The position numbers were made by a program, and so were the translations under genes. Shown one piece after another: positions 41,191 through 49,926 of a stretch of 64,000 nt of DNA. The notes under the pieces were generated by a model, which was given only the letters and a program-made list of their open reading frames with translations, did no database searches and was not told the DNA's origin. Origin of the DNA: Amycolatopsis eburnea (GTDB lineage: Bacteria; Actinomycetota; Actinomycetes; Mycobacteriales; Pseudonocardiaceae); contig NZ_RSEC01000035.1 in NCBI RefSeq assembly GCF_003937945.1, positions 114,507 to 178,506 on the forward strand, given 5' to 3'. Each line of letters opens with the position of its first letter. Position 1 is the first letter of the stretch.

Positions 41191-41243
41191 GTCTTGAATG
41201 AGTCATTCAGGTCTTCGGAGGTCCTGAATGAGTCATTCAAGAC
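41191..41243. terminator. Long hairpin of two TGAATGAGTCATTCA units between convergent genes
   Basis: 21-base arms (41191-41211 and 41223-41243), complementary except at one position, around an 11-base loop TCTTCGGAGGT. Each arm holds the self-palindromic TGAATGAGTCATTCA. It lies between the stops of ltrA (41184) and the STAS gene (41267), the expected place of a bidirectional terminator, and resembles repeated elements of Amycolatopsis-type genomes. Confidence 0.75.
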
Positions 41244-41266
41244 ACCGGCAGCAGCGGGCGGCGGTG

Positions 41267-41692
41267 TCAGCTCTGGCCGTGGATCTCCGTGGCCCGCTCC
41301 CAACCCGACGGCAGGCGGCTGACGTTCAGCGCGTGGTCGAGGCCGCTGTCCGCCAACGCGCGCCGGACGATCCGGTTGTCGCCAGTGACGATCCTCAGGG
41401 TCGCGTTCTCGCGGACCGTTCTGGCCTGGATGCCGCCGAGGGCGGCGAGGCCCGCCGAGTCGAGGAGGTCGACCTCGGACAGGTCGAGCACGAGGACCGG
41501 GAACCGGCGGTGCGCCCACGTGCTCAGCGCCGAACGGAGCTGAGCGGCGCTGTCTTCGTCGAGGGCGCCGCGGATCTTCACCATGACCGCGCCGAAGTAC
41601 GGGCGGACGACCTGGATGTCGAACGGGCTGCGCGGCTGGCGCGCCGACGGCACCACGGGGATCGCCGTCGCGGGGGGCTGGACGACTAACAT
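41267..41692 (-). CDS. STAS-domain protein (anti-sigma factor antagonist-like)
   Basis: 141 residues from ATG 41692 (ATG 41707 also possible). The STAS fold occupies about 28-130: VVRPYFGAVMVKIRGALDEDSAAQLRSALSTWAHRRFPVLVLDLSEVDLLDSAGLAALGGIQARTVRENATLRIVTGDNRIVRRALADSGLD. The phosphorylatable Ser is present in LLDSAGLAAL, so it may be controlled by an RsbW-type kinase. Such proteins release sigma factors or modulate other partners. No kinase partner is adjacent; the STAS-ATPase at 48338 is a possible one. Confidence 0.85.
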   Translation of the reverse strand: MLVVQPPATAIPVVPSARQPRSPFDIQVVRPYFGAVMVKIRGALDEDSAAQLRSALSTWAHRRFPVLVLDLSEVDLLDSAGLAALGGIQARTVRENATLRIVTGDNRIVRRALADSGLDHALNVSRLPSGWERATEIHGQS

Positions 41693-42063
41693 TTTTCCAC
41701 GCCTCATTCGAAGATGGCGTGACGAACGGGTCTCACCGGCCCGCTCGAACGCTGGCGACTCGGGGGGCGGCTGCTGCTTGCTGAACCGCACTTCGCAGCG
41801 TAGCCCTTGATCCAAACGGCGCAACCCCGCCAACGGCCGAACCGGGCGCCCCCGCATGCGAAGGGCATCTTCGCAGGTTAAACCACCCATCCGGGTGACG
41901 TTCCCGTCGCGGCACCCCGCCCTTGACACCGGCGCGCCCACTGCGCATCCTGGATGCATATCAGGTTTCCTTATATCCGACGCCGAGACCTTTCCGCAGA
42001 GCACCACACTTCGCCACCGTCCGTAGCAGGAACCCTGTCACCGGTGACAAGGAGACGAAAGCC
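41693..42063. other. Intergenic region with palindrome before the acyl-CoA ligase operon
   Basis: 371 bp. A perfect 14-bp palindrome TGTCACCGGTGACA at 42036-42049 abuts the AAGGAGA ribosome-binding site of the ligase gene and could be an operator. Upstream, the AT-rich TGCATATCAGG...TTATATCC (41955-41978) is the likely promoter area. No small gene is supported. Confidence 0.5.
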
Positions 42064-43635
42064 GTGACCCGATCCCCCGGCCCGGCCGATTTCGGCCTGG
42101 GCAGCTGGCCCGCGCGGCGGGCCCGGATCTCGCCGGACCGCACCGCGCTCGTCGACGAAGGCGGCCAAGACCGCACGCTGACGTACGCCGCACTCGCCGA
42201 GCGCGTCGAGCGGCTGGCCGGCGCGCTGACCCGGCTCGGCGTGCGCCCCGGCGACCGGGTGGCCTACCTCGGCGTCAACGCCGTCTCCGTCTTCGAGGCG
42301 CTCTTCGCCACCGCCCGCTGCGGCGCGCTCTTCGTCCCGCTCAACTACCGGCTCGCGGGCGCGGAAATCCGGTACATGCTCGAAGACAGTGGCGCTTCGA
42401 TCCTGGTGCACAGCCCCGACACCGACGCGCTCATCGCGGCGGCCGGCCCGCTGCCGGTGCGGCACGTGCTGGCGACCGACCCGGCGTCGTGCCCGGCCGG
42501 CGGGCTGGACTACGAGACCGAACTCGCCGCCGGTGGTCCGCCGCCGGAGACCGGGGTCCGGCTCGAAGACCCGGGCCTGCTGCTCTACACCTCCGGCACC
42601 ACCGGACGTCCGAAGGCCGCGGTCCTCACCCACGGCAACCTGACCTGGAACACCGTCAACCAGCTGGCCCACCTCGACGTCCTGGGCACCGACAAGGCGT
42701 TGTGCATCGCGCCGCTGTTCCACTGCGTGGGGCTGGGCCAGGTCACGCTGCCGACGTTGTTCAAGGGCGGCAGCGTGGAACCGGTCGCGAAGTTCGACGC
42801 GGGCGCGATCCTCGGCCGGATCGGCGCGGCCGGGATCACCAGCTTCTCCGCCGTCCCGACGATGCTGGACATGCTGAGCCGCCACGAAAACTGGGACAGC
42901 ACGGACCTGAGCTCGCTCACCTGCGTCCTCTACGGCGGCTCGCCGGTGGCCGAGCGCGTCGCCCGCGCCTGGCTCGACCGCGGCGTGCAGCTGCTGCAGG
43001 GTTACGGCATGACCGAAGCCGCGCCGGGCGTCTCGATGGCCACCCACGAGGGCACGCCGGCCCACCCGGTCGCGGCCGGCGTGCCGCACTTCTTCACCGA
43101 CGTCGCCGCGCTCGGCGCGGACCTCGTCCCGGCGCCGCTCGGGGCGACGCCCGCCGAGCTGCTGGTGCGCGGCCCGCACGTCTTCGCGGGTTACTGGAAC
43201 CGGCCCGAGGAATCGCGAGCGAGTTTCGTCGCGGACGACTGGTTCCGCACCGGGGACGTGGTCCGCGTCGACGACGACGGCTGGGCCCACGTCGTCGACC
43301 GGGTCAAGGACGTGATCATCTCCGGCGGGGAGAACGTCTACCCCGCCGAGGTCGAGGCGGTCGCGACGCAGCTCGACGACGTCGACGCGTGCGCGGTCGT
43401 CGGCGTGCCCGACGCGCGCTGGGGCGAGGTCGGCGCCGCCTTCGTCGTCCCGCGGCCCGGGTCCCGGCTCGACGAAGCGGGCTTCCGCGCCCACCTCGAA
43501 CAGCACCTCGCCCGCTACAAGGTTCCCCAGCACATCCAGTTCACCGATGCCCTGCCCCGCAACGCCACCGGCAAGATCCGCCGCGTCGAACTCCGCGCGC
43601 GGGCCGCCGACGCCTTCCCGAACGGACCCGCATGA
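42064..43635 (+). CDS. Acyl-CoA synthetase (AMP-forming)
   Basis: 523 residues from GTG 42064 after AAGGAGA. ANL-superfamily motifs: LLYTSGTTGRPKAAVLTHGNL (P-loop, about 176-196), QGYGMTEAAPGVSM, WFRTGDVVRVDDDGWAHVVDRVKDVIISGGENVYPAEVEA and the catalytic Lys in LPRNATGKIRRVEL. It activates a carboxylic acid to its CoA thioester in the cytoplasm. First of five tightly coupled genes (enoyl-CoA hydratase, acetoacetyl-CoA synthetase, hydroxyacyl dehydrogenase, amidohydrolase); the acid is not identifiable, a medium-chain or branched/aryl acid is likely. Confidence 0.88.
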   Translation: MTRSPGPADFGLGSWPARRARISPDRTALVDEGGQDRTLTYAALAERVERLAGALTRLGVRPGDRVAYLGVNAVSVFEALFATARCGALFVPLNYRLAGAEIRYMLEDSGASILVHSPDTDALIAAAGPLPVRHVLATDPASCPAGGLDYETELAAGGPPPETGVRLEDPGLLLYTSGTTGRPKAAVLTHGNLTWNTVNQLAHLDVLGTDKALCIAPLFHCVGLGQVTLPTLFKGGSVEPVAKFDAGAILGRIGAAGITSFSAVPTMLDMLSRHENWDSTDLSSLTCVLYGGSPVAERVARAWLDRGVQLLQGYGMTEAAPGVSMATHEGTPAHPVAAGVPHFFTDVAALGADLVPAPLGATPAELLVRGPHVFAGYWNRPEESRASFVADDWFRTGDVVRVDDDGWAHVVDRVKDVIISGGENVYPAEVEAVATQLDDVDACAVVGVPDARWGEVGAAFVVPRPGSRLDEAGFRAHLEQHLARYKVPQHIQFTDALPRNATGKIRRVELRARAADAFPNGPA

Positions 43636-44408
43636 CCGCCCCTCTCCTGCCCAATTCCCTTCGCCTCGAGCTGCACGACGAGATCGCCGTGCTGCGGCTG
43701 GCCCGTCCCGAGAAGCGCAACGCCCTCGACGACGCCACCGTGCTCGGCCTCGAAACGTTCTTCGGCGCCCCGCCCGCCGGGGTCAAGGCCGTCGTGCTCG
43801 ACGCCGTGGGCGAGCACTTCTCGGCCGGACTCGACCTGGCCGAGCTCACCGAGCGCGACGCGTTCGAGGGCCTGACGCACTCGATGATGTGGCACCGCGC
43901 CTTCGAGCGGCTCGAACGCGGGCGCGTCCCGGTGGTCGCGGTGCTCAAGGGCGCGGTCGTCGGCGGCGGCCTGGAACTGGCGGCCGCCGCGCACATCCGC
44001 GTCGCCGAGGCCTCGGCGTTCTACGCGCTGCCGGAGGGCCAGCGCGGCCTGTTCGTCGGCGGTGGGGCGTCGGTGCGGGTGCCGCGGCTGATCGGCGCGC
44101 ACCGGATGACCGACATGATGCTCACCGGCCGGGTGCTCGACGCCGACGAAGGCCACGCCGCCGGGCTCTCGCACTACCGCGCGGACAACGGCTTCGAGCA
44201 CGCCATGGACCTGGCCCGCAAGATCGCCGCGAACTCGCCGATCACGAACTTCGCCGTCCTGCAGGCGCTTCCCCGCATCGCCGAGGCCAACCCGGCCGAG
44301 GGGTACCTGATGGAAGCGCTGATGGCGGCGATCGCGAGCGGCAGCGCCGAGGCGAAGGAGCGGATGCAGGCGTTCCTGGAGAAGCGGGCGGGGAAGGTCG
44401 GCCGATGA
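43632..44408 (+). CDS. Enoyl-CoA hydratase/isomerase (crotonase)
   Basis: 258 residues, ATG overlapping the ligase stop (ATGA). Crotonase signatures: RLARPEKRNALDDATV, HFSAGLDLAELTE (first oxyanion strand), VPVVAVLKGAVVGGGLELAAAAHIRVAEASAFYALPEGQRGLFVGGGASVRVPRLIGAHRMTDMMLTGR. The usual catalytic Glu positions are PEGQRG and a second in the loop before; the helix FYALPEGQ retains one. It hydrates or isomerises the CoA ester formed by the preceding ligase. Confidence 0.87.
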   Translation: MTAPLLPNSLRLELHDEIAVLRLARPEKRNALDDATVLGLETFFGAPPAGVKAVVLDAVGEHFSAGLDLAELTERDAFEGLTHSMMWHRAFERLERGRVPVVAVLKGAVVGGGLELAAAAHIRVAEASAFYALPEGQRGLFVGGGASVRVPRLIGAHRMTDMMLTGRVLDADEGHAAGLSHYRADNGFEHAMDLARKIAANSPITNFAVLQALPRIAEANPAEGYLMEALMAAIASGSAEAKERMQAFLEKRAGKVGR

Positions 44409-46285
44409 CCGAGATCGACCGCTACCTGGCCTGGCTCGCCGACCGCGGTCACGCGTTCGACGGCTACGCGGCGCTGCACCGCTGGTCCGTCACCGACCTC
44501 GACGGCTTCTGGTCGTCGATCAAGGACTTCTTCGGCGTCCGCTTCCACTCCCCCGCGACGGCCGTCGTCCCGGACCCCCGGATGCCCGGCACCGAGTGGT
44601 TCCCCGGCGCGACCCTCAACTACGCCGAGCACGCGCTCGGCGGCCCGGCGGACGAAGTCGCCGTCATCGCGTACTCCCAGACGCGCGAACGCGCCGAGCT
44701 GACCTGGGGTGAGCTGCGCGACCAGGTCGCCCGCGCCCGCGCCGGGCTGCGCCGGCTCGGGGTCCGGCGCGGTGACCGGGTGGTCGCGTACCTGCCGAAC
44801 ATCCCGGAGACCGTGGTCGCCTACCTCGCCGTCGCGAGCCTCGGCGCGATCTGGGCGTCCTGCGCCCCGGAGTTCGGCGCCCGTTCGGTGGTCGACCGGT
44901 TCGGCCAGATCGAGCCGCGGGTGCTGCTCACCGTGTCCGGCTACCGCTACGGCGCCAAGGACGTCGACCGCCGCGCCGAGGTCGCCGCCATCCGCGCCGG
45001 CCTGCCGACGGTCGAGCACGTCGTCCACGTTCCCTACGGCGAGCACGACCTCCCCGGCACCACGGCGTGGCGCGAGCTGCTCGCCGAGGGCGCGCCCGGG
45101 TTCGAGCCGGTCGGGTTCGCGCACCCGCTGTGCGTGCTGTTCTCCTCCGGCACCACCGGGAAACCGAAGGCGATCGTGCACGGCCACGGCGGCCTGCTGC
45201 TGGAGCACCTCAAGAACCACGGCCTCAGCTGGGACCTGCGCCCGGGCGACCGGATGCTGTGGTTCTCCACCACCGCCTGGATGATGTGGAACGCGCTCGT
45301 CTCGGGCCTGCTCACCGGCGCGTCGATCGTGCTCGTCGACGGCAACCCGCTGCACCCGGACCTGGCGTGGCAGTGGCGGCTGGCCGCCGAAACCCGCGCG
45401 ACGCTCATGGGCGCGAGCCCGGGTTTCCTGATGGCGTGCCGCAAAGCGGGTCTCGATCCGGCCGCGTCGTTCGACCTGAGCGCGCTGCGGCAGCTCGGCG
45501 CGGCGGGCAGCCCGTTGCCCGCCGAGGGCTACCACTGGGTGCGGGACGTCTTCGGGCCGGACGTCCTGCTCAACGTCGGCAGCGGCGGGACCGACGTCTG
45601 CAGCGGGATCGTCCAGGGCGGCCCGCTGCAGCCCGTCGTCGCCGGCGAGATCTCCGGGCCGTGCCTCGGCGTCGACGCGAAGGCGTTCGACGAAGCCGGG
45701 AACCCGGTGGTCGGCGAGCTGGGCGAGCTGGTCATCACCGCGCCGATGCCGTCCATGCCGGTCGGGTTCTGGGGCGACGACACCGGCGAGCGCTACCGCG
45801 AGACGTACTTCGACACCTACCCCGGGGTCTGGCGCCACGGCGACTGGATCCGGTTCTCCCCCGAGGGCAGCTGCGTCATCGCGGGCCGCTCGGACGCGAC
45901 GTTGAACCGCGGCGGGGTCCGGCTCGGCACCGCCGAGTTCTACGCCGTCGTCGAGGAGCTGCCGGAGGTCGAGGACTCGCTCGTCGTGCACCTCGAAGAC
46001 CCCGCGGGCGGCAACGGCGACCTCCGGCTGTTCGTCGTGCTCCGCGACGGCGCCTTGGACGCGGCGCTGCGCACGAAGATCGCGACGGCGTTGAAGAGCG
46101 CGCTGTCGCCGCGGCACGTACCGGACACGATCACCGCCGTCCCGGCGATCCCGCGCAACCGCACCGGGAAGAAACTGGAGCTACCCGTGAAGAAACTCCT
46201 GCTCGGCGCCCGGCGCGAGGACGTCGTCGGCGCGGACGTGCTGGCCGATCCCACGGCGCTGGACCACTTCGGGGCGCGCGCATGA
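44405..46285 (+). CDS. Acetoacetyl-CoA synthetase (acetoacetate-CoA ligase)
   Basis: 626 residues, ATGA overlap. The N-terminal ACS-type cap (FDGYAALHRWSVTDLDGFWSSIKDFFGVRFH, GTEWFPGATLNYAEHAL) and core VLFSSGTTGKPKAIVHGHGGLLLEHLKNHGL, WWF-type LWFSTTAWMMWNALVSGLL, GSGGTDVCSGI and the terminal catalytic Lys in RNRTGKKLELPVKKLL are characteristic of AACS, which makes acetoacetyl-CoA from acetoacetate and ATP. This suggests that the operon's pathway ends in, or uses, acetoacetate (leucine-type or ketone-body metabolism). Confidence 0.88.
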   Translation: MTEIDRYLAWLADRGHAFDGYAALHRWSVTDLDGFWSSIKDFFGVRFHSPATAVVPDPRMPGTEWFPGATLNYAEHALGGPADEVAVIAYSQTRERAELTWGELRDQVARARAGLRRLGVRRGDRVVAYLPNIPETVVAYLAVASLGAIWASCAPEFGARSVVDRFGQIEPRVLLTVSGYRYGAKDVDRRAEVAAIRAGLPTVEHVVHVPYGEHDLPGTTAWRELLAEGAPGFEPVGFAHPLCVLFSSGTTGKPKAIVHGHGGLLLEHLKNHGLSWDLRPGDRMLWFSTTAWMMWNALVSGLLTGASIVLVDGNPLHPDLAWQWRLAAETRATLMGASPGFLMACRKAGLDPAASFDLSALRQLGAAGSPLPAEGYHWVRDVFGPDVLLNVGSGGTDVCSGIVQGGPLQPVVAGEISGPCLGVDAKAFDEAGNPVVGELGELVITAPMPSMPVGFWGDDTGERYRETYFDTYPGVWRHGDWIRFSPEGSCVIAGRSDATLNRGGVRLGTAEFYAVVEELPEVEDSLVVHLEDPAGGNGDLRLFVVLRDGALDAALRTKIATALKSALSPRHVPDTITAVPAIPRNRTGKKLELPVKKLLLGARREDVVGADVLADPTALDHFGARA

Positions 46286-47175
46286 CCACCGTCGCCGTCG
46301 TCGGCACCGGCGTGATCGGCGCGAGCTGGGCGAAGCTCTTCCTCGCCCACGGCCTCGACGTCGTCGCCACCGATCCCGCGCCCGGCGCCGAAGAGCAGTT
46401 GCGCACCGCCCTGGAAGGCACGGCGCTCGACCGGCTGCGGTTCGTCCCCGACGCCGGCGAAGCCGCGGCCGCGGCCGACTTCGTGCAGGAGAACGGCCCG
46501 GAGCGCGAAGACGTCAAGCACGCGCTGTTCGCCGTCCTCGACGAAGCCGCGCGACCGGACGTGGTCCTGGCGAGCAGCTCGTCCGGGCTGCTGCCCAGCG
46601 TCATCGCGCGCGGCTGCCCGCGCCACCCCGAGCGGGTCGTCATCGGGCACCCGTTCAACCCGCCGCACCTGATCCCGCTCGTGGAGGTCGTGCCCGGCCG
46701 CGACACCGCGCCCGAGGTGGTCGACCGGGCCGTGGCGTTCTACACCTCGGTCGGGAAACGGCCGATCCGGCTGGCGCGCGAGGTGCCCGGCCACATCGCG
46801 AACCGGCTGCAGGCCGCGCTCTGGCAGGAGGCGTACTCCCTCGTCGAACGCGGAGTCGCGACCGTCGCGGACATCGACACGGCGATCGCGTACGGGCCCG
46901 GGCTGCGCTGGGCGGTGCTCGGGCCGTTCGCCAACCAGCACCTCTCCGGCGGCGCGGGCGGCCTCGCGCACGTCCTGGCGCACCTCGGGCCGCCCACCGA
47001 AGAGTGGTGGCGCGACCTCGGCCGCGTCCACCTCACGCCGGAGCTCGCCGAGACGCTCGTCGCCGGCGTCGACGCCGAGCTGGCCGGCACCGACCAGCAG
47101 TCCCTCGTCGCCGCGCGCGACGCCGTCCTCGGCGGCCTGCTCGCCGCCAAGGCCGCCCAGCCCGACCTGCCCTGA
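46282..47175 (+). CDS. 3-Hydroxyacyl-CoA / L-carnitine dehydrogenase-like oxidoreductase
   Basis: 297 residues, ATGA overlap. NAD-binding VAVVGTGVIGASWAKLFLAHGLDVVATD (residues 4-31), FVQENGPEREDVKHALF, ASSSSGLLPS and HPFNPPHLIPLVEVVPG, with catalytic His in the last motif. The QENGPE and HPFNPPHLIPLVEVV pattern is that of the lambda-crystallin/L-carnitine dehydrogenase branch rather than FadB. It oxidises a 3-hydroxy acid or its CoA ester to the 3-keto form; in this operon that product could be acetoacetate or an acetoacetate analogue. Confidence 0.85.
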   Translation: MTTVAVVGTGVIGASWAKLFLAHGLDVVATDPAPGAEEQLRTALEGTALDRLRFVPDAGEAAAAADFVQENGPEREDVKHALFAVLDEAARPDVVLASSSSGLLPSVIARGCPRHPERVVIGHPFNPPHLIPLVEVVPGRDTAPEVVDRAVAFYTSVGKRPIRLAREVPGHIANRLQAALWQEAYSLVERGVATVADIDTAIAYGPGLRWAVLGPFANQHLSGGAGGLAHVLAHLGPPTEEWWRDLGRVHLTPELAETLVAGVDAELAGTDQQSLVAARDAVLGGLLAAKAAQPDLP

Positions 47176-47186
47176 CTGGAGTTCCC

Positions 47187-48053
47187 GTGGACCTTTCCGC
47201 ACTGACCGCCATCGACGTGCACACCCACGTCGAGCAAGACGGCCACGGCTGCTTCGCCCTCGACCAGGAGCTCCTGGACGCGTCGGCGAAGTACTTCCGC
47301 GCCGACCAGGACCGCACCCCGACGGTGGGCTCGATCGCCGAGCACTACCGGGCGCGGAACATGGCCGCCGTCGTCTTCACCGTCGAAGCGCCGTCCGCCA
47401 CCGGGCACCCCGCGCTGTCGAGCGAGGAGATCGCCGACGCCGCCGCCGAGCACGCCGACGTGCTCATCCCGTTCGGCTCGGTCGACCCGCACGCGGGCAA
47501 GGCCGCGGTCGCCCGCGCGCGGCGGCTGGCCGGCGAGCACGGGGTGCGCGGGTTCAAGTTCCACCCGAGCCTGCAGGCGTTCGAACCGAACGACGTGCGC
47601 TTCTACCCGCTGTACGAGGCGATCCAGGAGCTGGGCGTGCCGGCGCTGTTCCACACCGGCCAGACCGGGATCGGCGCCGGGCTGCCCGGCGGGCACGGCA
47701 TCAAGCTGCGCTACTCGAACCCGATGCTGCTCGACGACGTCGCGGCCGACTTCCCGGGCCTGACGATCATCCTGGCCCACCCGTCGGTGCCGTGGCAGGA
47801 CGAGGCGATCTCGGTCGCGACGCACAAGGCGAACGTGTACATCGACCTGTCGGGCTGGTCGCCGAAGTACTTCCCGCCCCAGCTGGTCCGCGCGGCGAAC
47901 TCGCTGCTGAAGCGGAAGGTCCTGTTCGGCTCGGACTTCCCGGTCATCACCCCGGACCGCTGGCTCGCCGACTTCGCCGCGCTCGACCTCAAGGACGAGG
48001 TCCGGCCGTTGATCCTGAAGGACAACGCGATCCGGGTGCTCGGCCTGGCTTGA
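47187..48053 (+). CDS. Amidohydrolase-family metal-dependent hydrolase/decarboxylase
   Basis: 288 residues from GTG 47187 (GGAG upstream), 11 bp after the dehydrogenase gene. ACMSD/amidohydrolase-2 pattern: AIDVHTHVEQD (metal His pair), GVRGFKFHPSLQAFEPND, GVPALFHTGQTGIGAGLPGG, TIILAHPSVPWQDEA (metal His), KVLFGSDFPVITPDRW (metal Asp). The family hydrolyses or decarboxylates cyclic or aromatic acids, often non-oxidatively with Zn or Mn. Last gene of the operon; substrate presumably an intermediate of the same pathway. Confidence 0.85.
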   Translation: MDLSALTAIDVHTHVEQDGHGCFALDQELLDASAKYFRADQDRTPTVGSIAEHYRARNMAAVVFTVEAPSATGHPALSSEEIADAAAEHADVLIPFGSVDPHAGKAAVARARRLAGEHGVRGFKFHPSLQAFEPNDVRFYPLYEAIQELGVPALFHTGQTGIGAGLPGGHGIKLRYSNPMLLDDVAADFPGLTIILAHPSVPWQDEAISVATHKANVYIDLSGWSPKYFPPQLVRAANSLLKRKVLFGSDFPVITPDRWLADFAALDLKDEVRPLILKDNAIRVLGLA

Positions 48054-48114
48054 GCAGGTTTGTCCGTACTCCCGCCGGGCACCCGATGCGTTCGGGCTCG
48101 TGACGGGAGGCATC

Positions 48115-48321
48115 GTGGCGGACGGGGACGTGCACACCTATTTCGAGGACGGGCTGTGGAAGAACCGGCTCGAAGGCGGGACCCGGGCGTCCAACACGTC
48201 CCCGCGCCGCGTCGACGCCGTGCTCGCGGGACGGCAGCTCGCGAAGAAACGCCGCGTCTGCCACGTGGTCCACACCCCGCAGGGCGAGGTCGAAGCCGAA
48301 CGGGACTACCGGCGCCGATAG
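48115..48321 (+). CDS. DUF2188-like small protein
   Basis: 68 residues from GTG 48115 (GGGAGG 4 bases upstream; GTG 48100 is possible but lacks a ribosome-binding site). The sequence follows the DUF2188 pattern: DGDVHTYFEDGLWKNRLEGGTRASNTSPRRVDAVLAGRQLAKKRRVCHVVHTPQGEVEAERDYRRR, that is, an aromatic strand, W-x-N, a helix with repeated Ala/Arg, and a final strand with G-E-V. Function unknown across the family. Confidence 0.75.
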   Translation: MADGDVHTYFEDGLWKNRLEGGTRASNTSPRRVDAVLAGRQLAKKRRVCHVVHTPQGEVEAERDYRRR

Positions 48322-48337
48322 TCCACAGTAGACGCTC

Positions 48338-49063
48338 TCACGGCCGGGCCAGCACCGCCCACACGACCTTGCCGCCGGACCGCACCCGGCTGCTCCCCCA
48401 CGACTTCGCGACCTTGGCCACCATCCGCAGCCCGAGCCCCGCGTCGAGGGCGTCCAGCTCCTCGCGCAGGACCGCGGGCCGCGCGTTGCCGTCGGCGACC
48501 GCGATCCCCAGCCCGTCACGACGCAGCTCCACCTGCAGCCGGGGCTCGGAATCGGTGTGGCGGAGCGTGTTTTCCACGAATTCCGTGGCGATCAGGGCGG
48601 CGTTCTCGGCCAGCCCGGGGACCAGCCACTCCGCGCACACGCCCTCGACGAACCCGCGGGCCCGGACCGAGGTCCGCGCCGTCCGGCTGAGCACCTGCTC
48701 GGCCCGCCGCCGCACCGGCCGCCTCAGCGAGGCTTCCGCGGCGGCGAAGTCGCGGTAAACGGCTACGCCCGCGCGCGCGGCGAGCGCCCGCTGTCCCGGC
48801 CGGTCGGTCACCAGCGCGAACGGGACCGCCGGCCAGTCGGCGACCCGCAGCGCGGTCAGCGCGAACACGCGAACCAGCGCCGGGTCGCGGAGTTCGAGCC
48901 CGCCGATGTCGATCACGACCGCGTCCCCGGCGTCCGCCGCGAATTCGAGCAGCCGGTCGCGCAGCCGCGGGTAGGTCGTGCGGTCGAGCACCCCGCCGAC
49001 CGACGCCCGCGCGATCGCCCCCTGCCGCGGGACGAGCCACACCGAAGGGTGCCGGGCGAGCAT
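48338..49063 (-). CDS. STAS domain fused to anti-sigma-type ATPase (RsbW/HATPase)
   Basis: 241 residues from ATG 49063 after AGGAGGT. The N-terminal half is a STAS domain (ARASVGGVLDRTTYPRLRDRLLEFAADAGDAVVIDIGGLELRDPALVRVFALTALR; the usual phospho-Ser is Asp/Pro here, ELRDPAL, so it may be locked). The C-terminal half is a GHKL ATPase: N-box ALIATEFVENTLRHTDSEPRL, G1 GIAVADGNARP, G2 DAGLGLRMVAKVAKSWG, ending KVVWAVLARP. The fusion of antagonist and kinase-like modules in one chain is common in actinobacterial stress regulators; its sigma or other target is unknown. Confidence 0.83.
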   Translation of the reverse strand: MLARHPSVWLVPRQGAIARASVGGVLDRTTYPRLRDRLLEFAADAGDAVVIDIGGLELRDPALVRVFALTALRVADWPAVPFALVTDRPGQRALAARAGVAVYRDFAAAEASLRRPVRRRAEQVLSRTARTSVRARGFVEGVCAEWLVPGLAENAALIATEFVENTLRHTDSEPRLQVELRRDGLGIAVADGNARPAVLREELDALDAGLGLRMVAKVAKSWGSSRVRSGGKVVWAVLARP

Positions 49064-49183
49064 CGCCACCACCTCCTGGGGTTCAGCCGGTCGGATAACC
49101 GCCGCGGGACCGGACAAACGCGACGATGTGTGATCCGGCGCGCCCGTGGGTAGCCGGGGTACAGCCGACGTGAGGAGCCTGCC

Positions 49184-49843
49184 ATCGCCACCGCGGTCCT
49201 GTTCGACGTCGACGGCACGCTCGTCGACTCCAACTACCTGCACGTCCACGCGTGGCACCGCGCGTTCGCCGAGCTCGGCCGCGCGGTCGACTCGTGGCGC
49301 GTGCACCGGGCGATCGGCAAGGGCTCGGGCAAGCTGCTGAGCACGGTGCTCGGCGAGGACGACGCCGGCCGCGTCGGCGACGAGGCGAAGGAGCTGCACA
49401 GCCGGTTCTACCTGGAGACGGCCGACCTGCTGCGCCCGTTCGACCGCGCCCCCGACCTGGTCCGCGCCCTGGCCGCCCGTGGCGTCCGCGTGGTGCTGGC
49501 GACGTCGGCGGGCCCGGACGAGCTGAAGGCCCTGCGCAAGGTCCTCGACGTCGACGATGTGGTCACGGCCATCGTGTCCGGCGCCGACGTCGACGCGACC
49601 AAACCCGACCCGGAGCCGGTGTACGCGGCCCTCGAGCGAGCGGGGACGGCACCGGAGGAGACGGTGTTCGTCGGCGACGCGGTGTGGGACGTCCACGCGG
49701 CGGCGAAGGCGGGTGTCCGGACGGTCGCGGTGCGCTCGGGCGGGGTGAGCGAGGCGGAGCTGACCGAGGCGGGGGCGGTCGCGGTGTACGACGATGCGGC
49801 GGCGTTGCTGGAGGGGCTCGAGGAGAGCGTGCTGCTCGGCTGA
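49184..49843 (+). CDS. HAD-superfamily phosphatase, apparent ATC start
   Basis: 219 residues if started at ATC 49184. HAD motifs are complete: motif I FDVDGTLVDSN (nucleophile Asp within the first ten residues), motif II VVLATSAGPDE, motif III Lys in DATKPDPEPVY, motif IV VFVGDAVWDVHAA. It is a PGP/beta-phosphoglucomutase-type small-molecule phosphatase. No ATG, GTG or TTG exists in frame between the upstream stop (49151) and motif I. The first in-frame ATG (49301) would remove motif I. GAGGAG lies 7 bases before the ATC, which is exactly where a start is expected. Either a rare ATC start or a base error. Divergent from the STAS-ATPase gene. Confidence 0.75.
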   Translation: MATAVLFDVDGTLVDSNYLHVHAWHRAFAELGRAVDSWRVHRAIGKGSGKLLSTVLGEDDAGRVGDEAKELHSRFYLETADLLRPFDRAPDLVRALAARGVRVVLATSAGPDELKALRKVLDVDDVVTAIVSGADVDATKPDPEPVYAALERAGTAPEETVFVGDAVWDVHAAAKAGVRTVAVRSGGVSEAELTEAGAVAVYDDAAALLEGLEESVLLG

Positions 49844-49926
49844 TCTCGTGGTGCGTTACGACCCGGCGGTCCGCGCACCTGACGGCAGCATTTTTCTGCC
49901 CATTTTCCGCCGGGTGAGTCCGGCGA

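Noticed and set aside
41690..42063. Upstream extension of the acyl-CoA ligase to 41923
   Set aside because: The extension crosses the palindrome and AAGGAGA; GTG 42064 has the proper spacing and begins just before the conserved N-terminus.
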